Assembly: GCA_965261585.1 (NCBI GenBank)
Contig: CBDHDN010000008.1
Span: forward strand, 1 to 35,612
Direction: 5' to 3'
Origin: CBDHDN01 sp965261585
GTDB lineage: Bacteria > Pseudomonadota > Alphaproteobacteria > UBA6615
DNA: 35,612 nt
The number at the start of each line of letters is the position of its first letter. Positions within the stretch are counted from its first letter, which is position 1. The notes under the pieces were generated by a model. The model was given only the letters and a program-made list of their open reading frames with translations, was not told the DNA's origin and did not search any database. A program made the position numbers and the translations under genes. Below are positions 17,596 through 27,081 of the stretch, piece by piece.

Positions 17596-18426
17596 ATGCG
17601 AGCCCATAGCCTAACCGCCCTGGCGCTGCTCGGCAGCTTGGCCCTGGCCGCCTGCAGCACGGACGACGAGACGGCCTATGTCGAGCGTCCAGTGGAGGAG
17701 CTCTACAACGACGCCGTCGATGCCTTGGGCCAGGGCGACTATCCCGACGCAGCGCGGCTGTTCGACGAGGTCGAGCGCCAGCATCCCTATTCGATCTGGG
17801 CCACCAAGGCCCAGCTCATGTCGGCCTACGCGCACTATGAGGAGCAGGAGTACGACGACGCGGTGCTCGGCCTCGACCGCTTCATCCAGCTGCACCCCGG
17901 CAACCGCGATGTCGCCTATGCCTACTACCTGAAGGCGCTGGGCTACTACGAGCAGATCACGGACGTCGGCCGCGACCAGAAGACCACCCAACGGGCGCTC
18001 GAAGGACTGGAGGAAGTGATCCGCCGCTTCCCCGATTCCAAATACGCCCGCGACGCCCGACTCAAGCTCGACCTGACGCGTGATCACCTGGCTGGCAAGG
18101 AGATGGAGGTCGGCCGCTTCTACCTGAAGCGCCGCCACTACCTGGCGGCGATCAACCGCTTCCGCAACGTCATCGAATCCTACCAGACGACCACTCATGC
18201 GCCGGAGGCATTGCATCGGCTGGCCGAGGCCTACTCGGCACTTGGCGTCGACACAGAGGCGCAGGACGCCGCCTCGGTCCTGGGATACAACTTCCCGAGC
18301 AGCAACTGGTACGCCGACAGCTATTCGGTTGTCGGCGGACCCGCGGACGAAATCCTGCTGGCCGGGGAAGACCCGTCCGTGCCGGCCGAGGACGAGGGCC
18401 TACTGAGCCGGCTTTGGCCATTCTAG
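17596..18426 (+). CDS. bamD: Outer-membrane assembly lipoprotein BamD
   Basis: Essential lipoprotein of the BAM complex that folds outer-membrane beta-barrels. The 276-residue precursor has a lipoprotein signal peptide with lipobox LAAC, Cys20 being the lipidated residue. TPR-type helix pairs follow: LYNDAVDALGQGDYPDAARL, AYAHYEEQEYDDAVLGLDRF, ALEGLEEVIRRFPDSKYA, KRRHYLAAINRFRNVIESY and ALHRLAEAYSALGV. The upstream 100 nt contain an AT-rich TATATAGA (17549-17556), but a -35 box at normal spacing is lacking. recN begins 6 nt after the stop. Confidence 0.93.
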   Translation: MRAHSLTALALLGSLALAACSTDDETAYVERPVEELYNDAVDALGQGDYPDAARLFDEVERQHPYSIWATKAQLMSAYAHYEEQEYDDAVLGLDRFIQLHPGNRDVAYAYYLKALGYYEQITDVGRDQKTTQRALEGLEEVIRRFPDSKYARDARLKLDLTRDHLAGKEMEVGRFYLKRRHYLAAINRFRNVIESYQTTTHAPEALHRLAEAYSALGVDTEAQDAASVLGYNFPSSNWYADSYSVVGGPADEILLAGEDPSVPAEDEGLLSRLWPF

Positions 18427-18432
18427 GCGCCC

Positions 18433-20145
18433 ATGCTGTGCCGATTGTCGATCCGCGACGTCGTCCTGATCGACCGCCTGGAGCTTGACTTCACGGCCGG
18501 TCTCGGCGTGCTCACGGGCGAGACCGGCGCCGGCAAATCGATCCTCCTCGACAGCCTCGGCCTCGCACTCGGCGCCCGCGGCGATGCCGGCCTGGTCCGT
18601 CCCGGCGCCGCCAAGGCGACCATTGCCGCCGTTTTCGAGCCGCCGCCGGGCCATGCCGTCTTCACCGATGCCGCCGAGCATGGCATCGACGTCGACGAGG
18701 CTCAGCTGGTGCTGCGCCGTGTTGTCGGGGCCGATGGCCGCGGCCGCGCGTTCGTCAACGACCAGCCCGTCAGCACCGCCGTACTGCGCCGCCTCGGCAG
18801 CCGCCTGGTCGAGCTGCAGGCGCAACTCGACCAGCACGGCCTGCGCGACCCGGCGACCCACCGCGCCATGGTCGACGCCCATGGCGCGGCCCACGGCCTT
18901 CTCGGTGACGAGCCGGCGATCGCCGCCCAGGCTTTCGCGGTCTGGCGCATCGCCCGCGACACGGCGGCGGCCGCCGAGGCCGGCGCCGCCAAGGCCAGGG
19001 CCAACGAGGCCTATCTGCGCCACGCCGTCGACGAGCTGACGGCCCTGGCACCGCAGCCGGAAGAGGCCGCGCGCCTGAGCACCCAGCGGCGGGCGCTGCA
19101 GAACGCCGAGAAGCTGCTCGCGGGCCTGGCCGAGGCGCTCGACCAGCTGCGCGGCGAGGCCAGCACCGAGGCCGCGCTGCAGCGTGCCGCCGGGCCATTG
19201 GCGCGGCTGGCCGAGACGGCCGGTGGCGCGGTGCTGGCGCCCGCCGTCGCGGCGCTCGACCGGGCCGGGGCCGAGCTGGAGGACGCGGCCCAACAGCTGC
19301 AATCGATCGCCAACGACGTCGACGCCGAAGGCGGCACGCTGGAGCAGTTGGAGGAGCGGCTGTTCGCGCTCCACGCCACCGCCCGCAAGCACGAGACGGC
19401 GGCCGACCGGCTGCCTCAGGTGCTCGCCGCCCTGCAGGCCCAGTTGGCGACGATCGACGACACGGGCGACCAGCTGCTCAGGCTGGCCCAGGCCGCCGAT
19501 CAGGCGCGCCGCGCCTACGTTGCCGCGGCCGAGCGGCTGCGCGCGGCCCGCCAGCAAGCCGCCGCGGCGCTGGACAGGGCGATCGCGGCCGAGCTGCCGC
19601 CGCTGAAGCTGGAGCGGGCGACGTTCGAGACCAGCATCGAGCGGCTCGACGAAGCCGACTGGGGCGCCGCCGGCATCGACCGCGTGGCCTTCCTGGTCGC
19701 GACCAACCCCGGCGCCGCACCGGGCCCGATCCAGAAGGTCCCGTCGGGCGGCGAGCTCAGCCGCTTCATGCTGGCGCTCAAGGTCGTGCTGGCCACCGGC
19801 GACGGCGCCCCGACCCTGGTGTTCGACGAGGTCGATGCCGGCATCGGCGGGGCCACGGCGGCGGCGGTCGGCGCCCGCCTGGCGCGTTTGGCCACCGCCC
19901 ATCAGGTGCTGGTCGTCACCCACAGCCCGCAAGTCGCCGCCCTGGGCGATCATCATTGGCGCATTGTCAAGCGCAGCGACGACGACGGCGTGGCCGTCGC
20001 GGTCGCCGCGCTGGCCGGCGCCGCCCGCCGCGAGGAGATCGCCCGCATGCTGTCCGGCGCCCGCGTCACCGACGAAGCGCGCGCCGCCGCCACCCGGCTG
20101 TTGCAGGGCGAGGCGCCGGCCCGGCCGGCGAAACGCAGCGCATGA
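18433..20145 (+). CDS. recN: DNA repair protein RecN
   Basis: SMC-like ATPase acting in double-strand break repair. The 570-residue protein has an N-terminal half-ATPase with Walker A GETGAGKS (29-36), a central alanine- and glutamate-rich region of coiled-coil character, and a C-terminal half with the signature SGGELSRFMLALK, Walker B LVFDEVDAGIGG and the switch histidine in VVTHSPQVAALG. The bamD-recN-ligA order is common in alphaproteobacteria. The stop overlaps the ligA start (ATGA). No LexA-type SOS box can be seen in the short gap before it. Confidence 0.96.
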   Translation: MLCRLSIRDVVLIDRLELDFTAGLGVLTGETGAGKSILLDSLGLALGARGDAGLVRPGAAKATIAAVFEPPPGHAVFTDAAEHGIDVDEAQLVLRRVVGADGRGRAFVNDQPVSTAVLRRLGSRLVELQAQLDQHGLRDPATHRAMVDAHGAAHGLLGDEPAIAAQAFAVWRIARDTAAAAEAGAAKARANEAYLRHAVDELTALAPQPEEAARLSTQRRALQNAEKLLAGLAEALDQLRGEASTEAALQRAAGPLARLAETAGGAVLAPAVAALDRAGAELEDAAQQLQSIANDVDAEGGTLEQLEERLFALHATARKHETAADRLPQVLAALQAQLATIDDTGDQLLRLAQAADQARRAYVAAAERLRAARQQAAAALDRAIAAELPPLKLERATFETSIERLDEADWGAAGIDRVAFLVATNPGAAPGPIQKVPSGGELSRFMLALKVVLATGDGAPTLVFDEVDAGIGGATAAAVGARLARLATAHQVLVVTHSPQVAALGDHHWRIVKRSDDDGVAVAVAALAGAARREEIARMLSGARVTDEARAAATRLLQGEAPARPAKRSA

Positions 20146-22217
20146 CCGCGGCCCCACAGGCCGCACCGGAGCGGACCACCGACGCGCCGGCAGAGCATGC
20201 GCATCTGGTTGCGGAAATCGAGCACCACAATCGCGCCTACCACGTCGATGCCGCGCCCGAAATCTCCGACGCCGAGTTTGACGCGCTGTTCCAACGGCTG
20301 CTGGCGCTCGAGGCGCAGTTCCCGGAGCTGCGCACGCCGGCCAGCCCGTCCCAGGGCGTCGGCGCGGCGCCGGGCGGCGGCTTCGCCAAGGTCGCCCACA
20401 GCGTGCCGATGCTGTCCTTGGCCAACGCCTTCAGCGTGGACGACGCAGCCGAGTTCATGGCCCGGACCCGCCGCTTCCTGGGCCTGGACGACGAAACGCC
20501 GGTCGAGCTGGCCGGCGAGCCGAAGATCGACGGCTTGTCGGCGTCGCTGCGTTATGTCGACGGCCGCTTCGTGCAGGGCGCGACCCGCGGCGACGGCCTG
20601 GTCGGTGAGGACATCACCGCGAACCTGCGCACGGTCGCCGACATTCCGATAGAGCTGCCCGCCGGCGCGCCGGTGGCGCTGGACGTCCGCGGCGAGGTCT
20701 ATATGACCTATCCGGACTTTCTGGCGCTGAACGCGCGCCAGGAACAAGCCGGTGCGAAGCTGTTCGCCAATCCGCGCAACGCCGCCGCCGGCAGCCTGCG
20801 GCAACTCGATCCGTCGGTCACGGCGACGCGGCGCCTGCATTTTTTCGCCTACGCCTGGGGTGAGGTCTTGCAGCCCGTCGCCGATACGCACCTGGCCTTC
20901 CTCGAGGCGCTGGCCGGCTGGGGCTTCGCGGTCAACCCGTTGCGCCGCATGTGCGGTGACCTGGCCGACGTGGCCGCCTTCTATGCCGAGCTAGGCGGCA
21001 CGCGTGCGAAGCTCGGCTACGACATCGACGGCATCGTCTTCAAGGTGAACCGCCTCGACTGGCAGGAGCGCCTGCGCTTCGTCAGCCGGGCGCCGCGCTG
21101 GGCCGTCGCCCTGAAATTCCCGCCCCAGCAGGCGACGACGGTGCTGGAACGGATCGCGATCCAAGTTGGCCGCACCGGTGCCCTGACACCGGTCGCTGAG
21201 CTCAAGCCGGTGACGGTCGGCGGCGTCGTCGTCCAAAGGGCGACGCTGCACAACGAGGACGAGATCGCCCGCAAGGACATCCGCGCCGGCGATACGGTGA
21301 TCGTGCAACGGGCCGGCGACGTCATCCCCCAGATCGTCCAGGTCGTCACCGGCAAACGGCCGGCGAAGAGCAAGCCCTACGCGTTCCCGACGCGCTGCCC
21401 GGTCTGCGCCTCGGCGGCGGTGCGCGACGAGGGTGAGGCGGTGCGCCGCTGCACCGGCGGGCTGATCTGCGAGGCGCAAGCAGTCGAGCGCCTGAAGCAC
21501 TTCGTGTCGCGTGATGCGTTCGACATCGAGGGGCTGGGCGCCAAGCACATCGAGGCGTTCTGGGCCGACGGCCTGCTGCACGGTCCGGCGGACATCTTTG
21601 CGCTCGCGGAGCACCGTGCGGCGCTGGCTGCCCGCGAGGGCTGGGGCGAGCAGTCGGCGGTGAACCTGCTGAGTGCCATCGACGAGCGCCGGACGATCCC
21701 GCTCGACCGGTTCATCTATGCCCTGGGCATCCGTCACGTCGGTCAGGCAACGGCGCGCCTGCTGGCCAAGACCTACGGCGCCCTGGGCACCTGGCGCACG
21801 GCGATGGCGGCCGCGGGGGATTGCGAGGGCGAGGCCTATGGCGAGCTCGTCGCCGTCGACGGCATCGGCCCGTCGGTCGCCGCCGACGTCGTCGCGTTCA
21901 TGGCCGAGCCCCACAATGTCGCGGTGCTCGATGCCCTGGCGGCGGCACTGGACGTGACCGACTTCAGCCAACCCGACACGGACTCTCCGATCGCCGGCAA
22001 GACGATCGTCTTCACGGGAACCCTCGAACGCATGACGCGCCACGAGGCCAAGGCGCGCGCCGAGGCCCTGGGCGCCAAGGTCGCCGGCTCCGTCTCGATG
22101 AAGACGGACATCGTTGTCGCCGGCCCCGGTGCCGGCTCGAAGGCGACGAAGGCCCGCGAGCTCGGCCTCGAGGTGATCGACGAGGACGCCTGGCTCGAAC
22201 TCATCGGCGGCGGCTGA
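20142..22217 (+). CDS. ligA: NAD-dependent DNA ligase LigA
   Basis: Joins nicks in duplex DNA during replication and repair, using NAD+. The start at 20142 (ATGA overlap with recN) gives 691 residues. In order: domain Ia with AEIEHHNRAYHVDAAPEISD, the adenylation motif KIDG with nucleophile K128, ATRGDGLVGEDIT, FANPRNAAAGSLRQLD, an OB-fold, a four-cysteine zinc finger (CPVC near nt 21400, then two more Cys within about 30 residues), helix-hairpin-helix repeats (GIRHVGQATARLLA, VDGIGPSVAADV), and a C-terminal BRCT domain (GKTIVFTGTLERMTR to WLELIGGG). Confidence 0.98.
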   Translation: MTAAPQAAPERTTDAPAEHAHLVAEIEHHNRAYHVDAAPEISDAEFDALFQRLLALEAQFPELRTPASPSQGVGAAPGGGFAKVAHSVPMLSLANAFSVDDAAEFMARTRRFLGLDDETPVELAGEPKIDGLSASLRYVDGRFVQGATRGDGLVGEDITANLRTVADIPIELPAGAPVALDVRGEVYMTYPDFLALNARQEQAGAKLFANPRNAAAGSLRQLDPSVTATRRLHFFAYAWGEVLQPVADTHLAFLEALAGWGFAVNPLRRMCGDLADVAAFYAELGGTRAKLGYDIDGIVFKVNRLDWQERLRFVSRAPRWAVALKFPPQQATTVLERIAIQVGRTGALTPVAELKPVTVGGVVVQRATLHNEDEIARKDIRAGDTVIVQRAGDVIPQIVQVVTGKRPAKSKPYAFPTRCPVCASAAVRDEGEAVRRCTGGLICEAQAVERLKHFVSRDAFDIEGLGAKHIEAFWADGLLHGPADIFALAEHRAALAAREGWGEQSAVNLLSAIDERRTIPLDRFIYALGIRHVGQATARLLAKTYGALGTWRTAMAAAGDCEGEAYGELVAVDGIGPSVAADVVAFMAEPHNVAVLDALAAALDVTDFSQPDTDSPIAGKTIVFTGTLERMTRHEAKARAEALGAKVAGSVSMKTDIVVAGPGAGSKATKARELGLEVIDEDAWLELIGGG

Positions 22218-22231
22218 GGCGGGTTTCACGG

Positions 22232-23194
22232 ATGGGCGACCTCGTCGAGTTGCGCGACGTGCGCGAGGCGGCCGGCCGGATTGCCGAGCGTATCCGCCGC
22301 ACGCCCCTGGTCGCGCTTGGCCCGGTCAGGACACCGCCCGCCGACGGCGCCGACACGGCCTGGCGGCTCAAGCTGAAACTCGAATGCCTGCAGGTCACGG
22401 GCTCGTTCAAGGCGCGCGGCGCCGCGAACAAGCTGGCGACATTAGCGCCGGCCGAAATCGCCCGCGGCATCTGCACGGCATCCGGCGGCAACCACGGGCT
22501 GGCCGTCGCCTATGTCGGCTGGGCGGCGGGTGCGCCGGCGACGATCCTCGTGCCGGAAAGCACGCCGCCGGCGAAGCGCGACAAGATCGCCGCCTGGGGC
22601 GCCGCGGTCGTCGTGCACGGCGCCGACTGGGACGATGCCGACGGTGCGGCGCGCGACGCCGCCAAGGCGCGCGGCCTGACCTACATCCACCCGTTTGCCG
22701 ATCCGGTCGTGATCGCCGGCCAGGGCACGATCGCGCTGGAGGTCCTGGCCGACGCCCCCGACACGGACACGTTCGTGGTCGCCATCGGCGGCGGCGGCCT
22801 GATCTCCGGCATCGCCACGGCGGCGCGGGCCCTGCGCCCGGGCATCCGTATCGTCGGTGTCGAGCCGACGGGCGCACCGACCCTGTACCGCAGCGTGCAG
22901 GCCGGCGAGCTCGTCACCCTCGATGCGATCTCGACCGCGCCCGGGACTCTGGCGCCGCGCCGCTCCATGCCGATCAACCTCGACATCATCCGCCGCCACG
23001 TCGACCGCCTCGTTCAGGTCTCGGACGATGAAATGCGCGCCGCCGCGCGCTGGCTGTGGTTCGAGATGGGCGTCGTCGCCGAGCTGTCCGGCGCCGCCGC
23101 GCTGGCCGCCCTGATGACCGGCCGCCACCGCCCGAGCGCCGGCGAGAACGTCGTCGCCCTGATCTGCGGCGCCGGCACCGACGGCCTGGACTGA
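22232..23194 (+). CDS. PLP-dependent threonine/serine dehydratase-like enzyme
   Basis: Fold-type II PLP enzyme of 320 residues. The PLP lysine is K60 in TGSFKARGAANKL. The phosphate-binding and substrate loop is TASGGNHGLA, and the glycine loop is GGGGLISGIATAA. GQGTIALEVLA is another family motif, and the C-terminus ends ICGAGTDGLD. This matches single-domain threonine/serine ammonia-lyases without an ACT regulatory domain; a serine racemase or hydroxyaspartate ammonia-lyase activity cannot be excluded. The start at 22232 lies 14 nt after ligA; the upstream open frame is a shadow of ligA. It closes the conserved plus-strand block. Confidence 0.85.
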   Translation: MGDLVELRDVREAAGRIAERIRRTPLVALGPVRTPPADGADTAWRLKLKLECLQVTGSFKARGAANKLATLAPAEIARGICTASGGNHGLAVAYVGWAAGAPATILVPESTPPAKRDKIAAWGAAVVVHGADWDDADGAARDAAKARGLTYIHPFADPVVIAGQGTIALEVLADAPDTDTFVVAIGGGGLISGIATAARALRPGIRIVGVEPTGAPTLYRSVQAGELVTLDAISTAPGTLAPRRSMPINLDIIRRHVDRLVQVSDDEMRAAARWLWFEMGVVAELSGAAALAALMTGRHRPSAGENVVALICGAGTDGLD

Positions 23195-23530
23195 CGGCCG
23201 ACCGCAGCCGCGCGCTCTACCCCCGAGAGTCGACTTTCGAGTGGTGACTTCCGCTTTCGACCCATTTGCGGACCCAGTCGTTCTCTCAGCAAAGTAACAG
23301 TGTCACGCGTCGCTGCCGATAGACAGGCGTCCTTCCACCGCCTAGATTCGATGTTCGAGAATGACGCGCGCCGGCGCCGAAGGGACCCGAATCGCAGGAC
23401 GGGCGGTGCTGACCGTTCCCTTCACCGGTAGTCGCTACGATAGGCTGAAGTAGGGCATCGAAGTAAGCGAGATAGATTGCTAATACAGCAGTGAAATGAT
23501 GAACCAGCTGAGAAGTATAGCAAGAAGAAA
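23195..23530. other. Gene-free gap at the start of the accessory region
   Basis: 336 nt with no credible ORF. Composition changes from GC-rich to AT-rich in the last 100 nt before the SDR gene, which suggests a junction between resident and acquired DNA. The early part has a repeated short motif (GACTTTCGA and GCTTTCGAC around 23231-23261) but nothing recognisable as an RNA gene, attachment site or IS end. Confidence 0.5.
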
Positions 23531-24661
23531 ATGAAATCTTTGGGCAAAAGGATTTGCGTCGTCGGCGCGAGCGGTCTGGTCGGCTCCAATATCGTCAAGG
23601 CCGTCCTGGATCGGGGTTACACCGTTCATGGCACGATGCGGGATAAAGATGCGCCACAAAAGGTGCCCTATCTGAAAGCACTCTCCGGCGGCTCGGAACG
23701 CTTGTCTCTGTTCAGCGCCGACATGGCGGAAGAACCAAGCCTTGATGTAGCGCTGGCCGGGACCGACTGCGCCTTCATCGCTTGCCTAGTACCGACCTAT
23801 TTCGGTCCCACCGGCAAGCCAGCACGAGAGATGGACGATGAACAGGGGTATGCCGAGATCATAATGCCGACCATCAAAGGCTGTCTGAATATCATGCGGT
23901 CCGCGGCGCGCCAGGGTGTCAGGAATGTGGTGATCTGCAGCAGCACCAGCAGCACCAATCCGGTGCCGCCCGTGCCCAAAAAGAATGAAGTGGATCACTG
24001 GTCGGACGAACATGAACAATGCCGGGCGAAGAAATACACTTCGGCCACCAAAACCGTCATGGAAAAGGAGACGATCAAGTTCGCCACAGAGAATGAAATG
24101 GGCCTCTCCATCATCTTGCCGACCGGCATGTTCGGCCCCGTCATTCTGCCGGAGCAAATGAACGATGATCCGCGTCTCTGGCTGCGAGCCCTGATCAATG
24201 GTGAAGAAGGACCACACAAGAGCATCCCCAACGACTCGTTCTCAGTGATTCATCTGCACGATCTGTCGGCGCTCTTTCTGGCGGCCTACGAAAACCCGAC
24301 GGCATCGGGCCGCTACTACGGTGTCTACGACAGTTGGCACTGGCAGGAGATTTATGCGGAGCTTAGGAAGATACTTCCCGACATGAAGATGCCCGCCCCT
24401 CTAACGGAACTGCCGGTGCCGGTAACCGGCTTTGACTTTACGCGCCGCGACAGTCTTGGAGTAGCCATTCGCGATATCCCAACAATGCTGCGGGAAACAA
24501 TTGATTGGATAAGATCTGAACCCTTTGCGGAGCGCCCGGAGCGTCGGGTCTATCCCCGCTTTCGGGCCTTCAAGGGGTCACATCCGAAAGGCGAAGGCGC
24601 ATATAGCTGGCCAAGTCAACCAATCGACGAAGACCCATGGACACCCAAACTCCGCCGATAG
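23531..24661 (+). CDS. Extended SDR, NAD(P)-dependent epimerase/dehydratase-like protein
   Basis: A 376-residue Rossmann-fold protein related to the dihydroflavonol-reductase branch of extended SDRs. The nucleotide loop is GASGLVG (12-18), and the serine region is VICSSTSSTNP (about 134-144). The expected active site YxxxK reads Y169-TSAT-K174, one residue too long, so the catalytic pair may be rearranged or lost. The following KTVMEKE aligns with the helix that normally follows the catalytic Lys. The gene is visibly AT-richer than its neighbours and uses less GC-biased third positions, consistent with transfer. Substrate is unknown. The DeoC-like gene follows after about 100 nt. Confidence 0.75.
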   Translation: MKSLGKRICVVGASGLVGSNIVKAVLDRGYTVHGTMRDKDAPQKVPYLKALSGGSERLSLFSADMAEEPSLDVALAGTDCAFIACLVPTYFGPTGKPAREMDDEQGYAEIIMPTIKGCLNIMRSAARQGVRNVVICSSTSSTNPVPPVPKKNEVDHWSDEHEQCRAKKYTSATKTVMEKETIKFATENEMGLSIILPTGMFGPVILPEQMNDDPRLWLRALINGEEGPHKSIPNDSFSVIHLHDLSALFLAAYENPTASGRYYGVYDSWHWQEIYAELRKILPDMKMPAPLTELPVPVTGFDFTRRDSLGVAIRDIPTMLRETIDWIRSEPFAERPERRVYPRFRAFKGSHPKGEGAYSWPSQPIDEDPWTPKLRR

Positions 24662-24764
24662 TACTTTTTCTTGCCGGCCGCTCGGTCGGCAGGGGTTTGC
24701 ACGCGGGCCAAGCGAAAACGCCGCCACGGCGAACCACCTAACTGTGGCCAAACCGGAGAGTGCG

Positions 24765-25475
24765 ATGACAGAGGCAGCTCGCATCAATGTCCCCGCGTAC
24801 CTCGATCATTCATTCCTGGATCCCGTTCATGGGCTGGCGGAATTCACCCGCTTTTGCGACGACTGCCTTGAGTACGAAGTCGCATCTGCATGCGTGCCGG
24901 TGTTCTGGGTGAAACGAGCGGTCGCGCGGTTGGAGACCAATGTGCCGGTGTCGGGGGTGGTCGCCTTTCCAACCGGTCTCGAAGGAACGGATGCGAAAGT
25001 GGCGGCGGTCCGTCAGTGCGTCGGCGAAGGTGCACGCGAACTCGACGTGGTCTGCGCATGGACGGCGATAAAGTGTGGCGACCTCGACGCGGCGCTGCGC
25101 GATGCCCGCGCGGTTGTGGCAGCGGCGCACGCCGAAAACCCAGACGTCTACATCAAGCTGATCACGGAAATCCCGGAACTGACGAGGGCGGAGAAGCTCG
25201 CGGCGTGCGATATCGTTGTGCGCTCCGGTGCCGCTTGCCTCAAGACCCAGAGCGGCAGCAAGCGGGAGACAACGCTCGATGACCTCCGCCTGGTCCGCGA
25301 CGCCCTGCCGGACAGCGTGCATGTGAAGGTGAGCGTCACGGAAACGCGCAACGTCTGCGATGCCGAGCGCCTGATCGCGCTCGGTGCCGCCCGAATCGGC
25401 TGCAACTATCCGATTGAAATCGCGCGCGAGTGGCGCGGCCTACAGCCGGCATTGTCGGCGGGCATTTCACCCTGA
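24765..25475 (+). CDS. DeoC-family aldolase (deoxyribose-phosphate aldolase-like)
   Basis: A 236-residue class I aldolase of the DeoC family. LDHSFLDP (13-20) is the N-terminal motif, D94 sits in ELDVV, the Schiff-base lysine is K160 in ACLKTQSG, and the second lysine is K188 in VHVKVS. The start at 24765 is preceded by GGAGAG (24754-24759); upstream frame is not conserved. The phosphate-binding end is unusual: RIGCNYPIEI instead of the usual RIGTSS-like sequence, so the substrate may not be deoxyribose 5-phosphate. It lies beside an SDR gene, which may share a pathway with it, but that is inference from adjacency only. Confidence 0.8.
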   Translation: MTEAARINVPAYLDHSFLDPVHGLAEFTRFCDDCLEYEVASACVPVFWVKRAVARLETNVPVSGVVAFPTGLEGTDAKVAAVRQCVGEGARELDVVCAWTAIKCGDLDAALRDARAVVAAAHAENPDVYIKLITEIPELTRAEKLAACDIVVRSGAACLKTQSGSKRETTLDDLRLVRDALPDSVHVKVSVTETRNVCDAERLIALGAARIGCNYPIEIAREWRGLQPALSAGISP

Positions 25476-25531
25476 CGGGATACTGCTGCCGGGACGGAGC
25501 GTTGCAGCGGCGGCATCATTGATGATCATCA

Positions 25532-25548
25532 GGATGTCGGAGACATCC
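25532..25548 (+). terminator. Small hairpin downstream of the DeoC-like gene
   Basis: GGATGTC-GGA-GACATCC forms a perfect 7-bp stem with a 3-nt loop 56 nt after the stop. A perfect 12-bp palindrome TGATGATCATCA lies just before it (25520-25531). No T-run follows, so a terminator role is tentative. Confidence 0.35.
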
Positions 25549-25698
25549 GCGCTATCGCATCGCCGTATCGTCATACCTCTGACTATAGGACGTCGCGGCC
25601 TAGCCCGGATTTCTCACACGGAGTAGTGCATCGGGGCCCCGAATCAGCGAAAGTGATTGTTGCAACAAGAACTTAAGCTGAGACGGAGGATCTCCCCG

Positions 25699-27081
25699 AT
25701 GCCAACAGAGTGTATCTCGGATCTGTTCGGATTTGCACGCGTTGAGAGCCGGCGCGTTGAGGCAGCGTTTGACGGCGGTGCGGTGACGTCGAACGGCGGC
25801 GCGCTTTTGCTGGGGGCCACGGAGCGGGCGATTGGCCTGGTCGCGGGGTTTGCGCGATGTTTCCAGGACGGCCGCGATCCGGCGTTGACGGAGCACAGCG
25901 TCGCGACGCTGGTCGGCCAACGTGTGTTCGCCCTGGCGCTGGGTTATGAGGACCTGATCGACCACGACGAGCTGCGCCATGATCCGGTGATGGCGGTGCT
26001 CGCCGGCAAGCTCGAGGCGCGGCGGGCGGACTGCGCGCCGCTCGCCGGCAAGTCGACGCTGAACCGGCTGGAGCACGCGCCGTCGGGGGCGCCGTCGCGC
26101 TATCACAAGATCGGCCACGACGCGGCGGCGATCGGGCGCCAGTTCGTCGCGCTGTTCTTGGCCGCGCACCGGCGGCCGGCGAAGCAGATCATCATCGACC
26201 TCGACGCGACCGACGATCCGTTGCACGGCGAGCAGGAGGATCGGTTCTTCCACGGTTACTACGATTGTTACTGCTATCTGCCGCTGTACATCTTCTGTGG
26301 CCGGCATCTGCTGGCGGCGAAGCTGCGGCCGGCCAATATCGACGGCGCCGCCGGCGCGATCGAGGAGCTCGCCCGGATCGTCGAGCAGATCCGCGACGAC
26401 TGGCCGGACGTGCGTATTCTGGTGCGCGCTGATTCCGGCTTCGCCCGCGAGGCGCTGATGGCGTGGTGCGAAGCCAACCGGGTCGACTACGTCTTTGGGC
26501 TGGCCAGGAACAAGCGGCTCAGCGGCGCGATCGAGAACGCTCTCGCCGCCGCCGCCGCCGACAGCCGGCGCACCGGCAAGCCGGCCCGCCGCTACCAGGA
26601 GCTGGTGTGGACGACGCGTAAGAGCTGGAGCCGCGAACGCCGCGTCGTCGCCAAGGCCGAATGGACCCACGGTAAGGCCAATCCGCGCTTCGTCGTCACC
26701 TCGCTCGGCACCGGCGAGGTCAAGGCCCGCCGGCTCTATGAAAAGGTCTATTGCGCCCGCGGCGACATGGAGAACCGCATCAAGGAATGCCAGGCCGATC
26801 TGTTCGCCGACCGCACTTCGGCTGCCACCATGCGGGCCAACCAGCTGCGCTTGTGGTTCGCCGCCATGGCCTATGCGCTGCTCTGCGCGCTGCGCCGCAT
26901 CGCCCTCAAGCACACCCGCTTCGCCCGCGCCACCTGCGGCACCATCCGCTTGAAGCTGTTGAAGATCGGCGCCCAGGTGCGCCGCTCCGTCCGCCGCGTC
27001 AAGTTCGCAATGGCGTCTTCGTTCCCCTACCAGCAGGAATACCGCCTGGCTCACCATCGATTATGCAACGCCACCGGCTGA
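25699..27081 (+). CDS. IS1380-family transposase
   Basis: A 460-residue DDE transposase, intact. D169 in IIDLDATDDPLHG, D245 in LVRADSGFAR, and E358 in YCARGDMENRIKE fit the family triad, and the C-terminal YRLAHHRLCNATG region is present. The ATG at 25699 is preferred over the upstream TTG because GGAGGA (25685-25690) is correctly spaced before it. It is the gene of the outer element; the nested insertion lies about 150 nt beyond its stop, so the coding sequence is not broken, although the right end is displaced. Confidence 0.9.
   Translation: MPTECISDLFGFARVESRRVEAAFDGGAVTSNGGALLLGATERAIGLVAGFARCFQDGRDPALTEHSVATLVGQRVFALALGYEDLIDHDELRHDPVMAVLAGKLEARRADCAPLAGKSTLNRLEHAPSGAPSRYHKIGHDAAAIGRQFVALFLAAHRRPAKQIIIDLDATDDPLHGEQEDRFFHGYYDCYCYLPLYIFCGRHLLAAKLRPANIDGAAGAIEELARIVEQIRDDWPDVRILVRADSGFAREALMAWCEANRVDYVFGLARNKRLSGAIENALAAAAADSRRTGKPARRYQELVWTTRKSWSRERRVVAKAEWTHGKANPRFVVTSLGTGEVKARRLYEKVYCARGDMENRIKECQADLFADRTSAATMRANQLRLWFAAMAYALLCALRRIALKHTRFARATCGTIRLKLLKIGAQVRRSVRRVKFAMASSFPYQQEYRLAHHRLCNATG

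Noticed and set aside
18400..20166. Long minus-strand open frame of 588 codons opposite recN
   Set aside because: It is a shadow of recN in GC-rich DNA, with low-complexity Arg/Gly/Gln-rich translation and no domain; recN has full motifs.
23195..23530. tRNA or riboswitch in the gene-free gap
   Set aside because: No cloverleaf, TPsiC-like GTTCGAATC, or recognised aptamer core can be seen.
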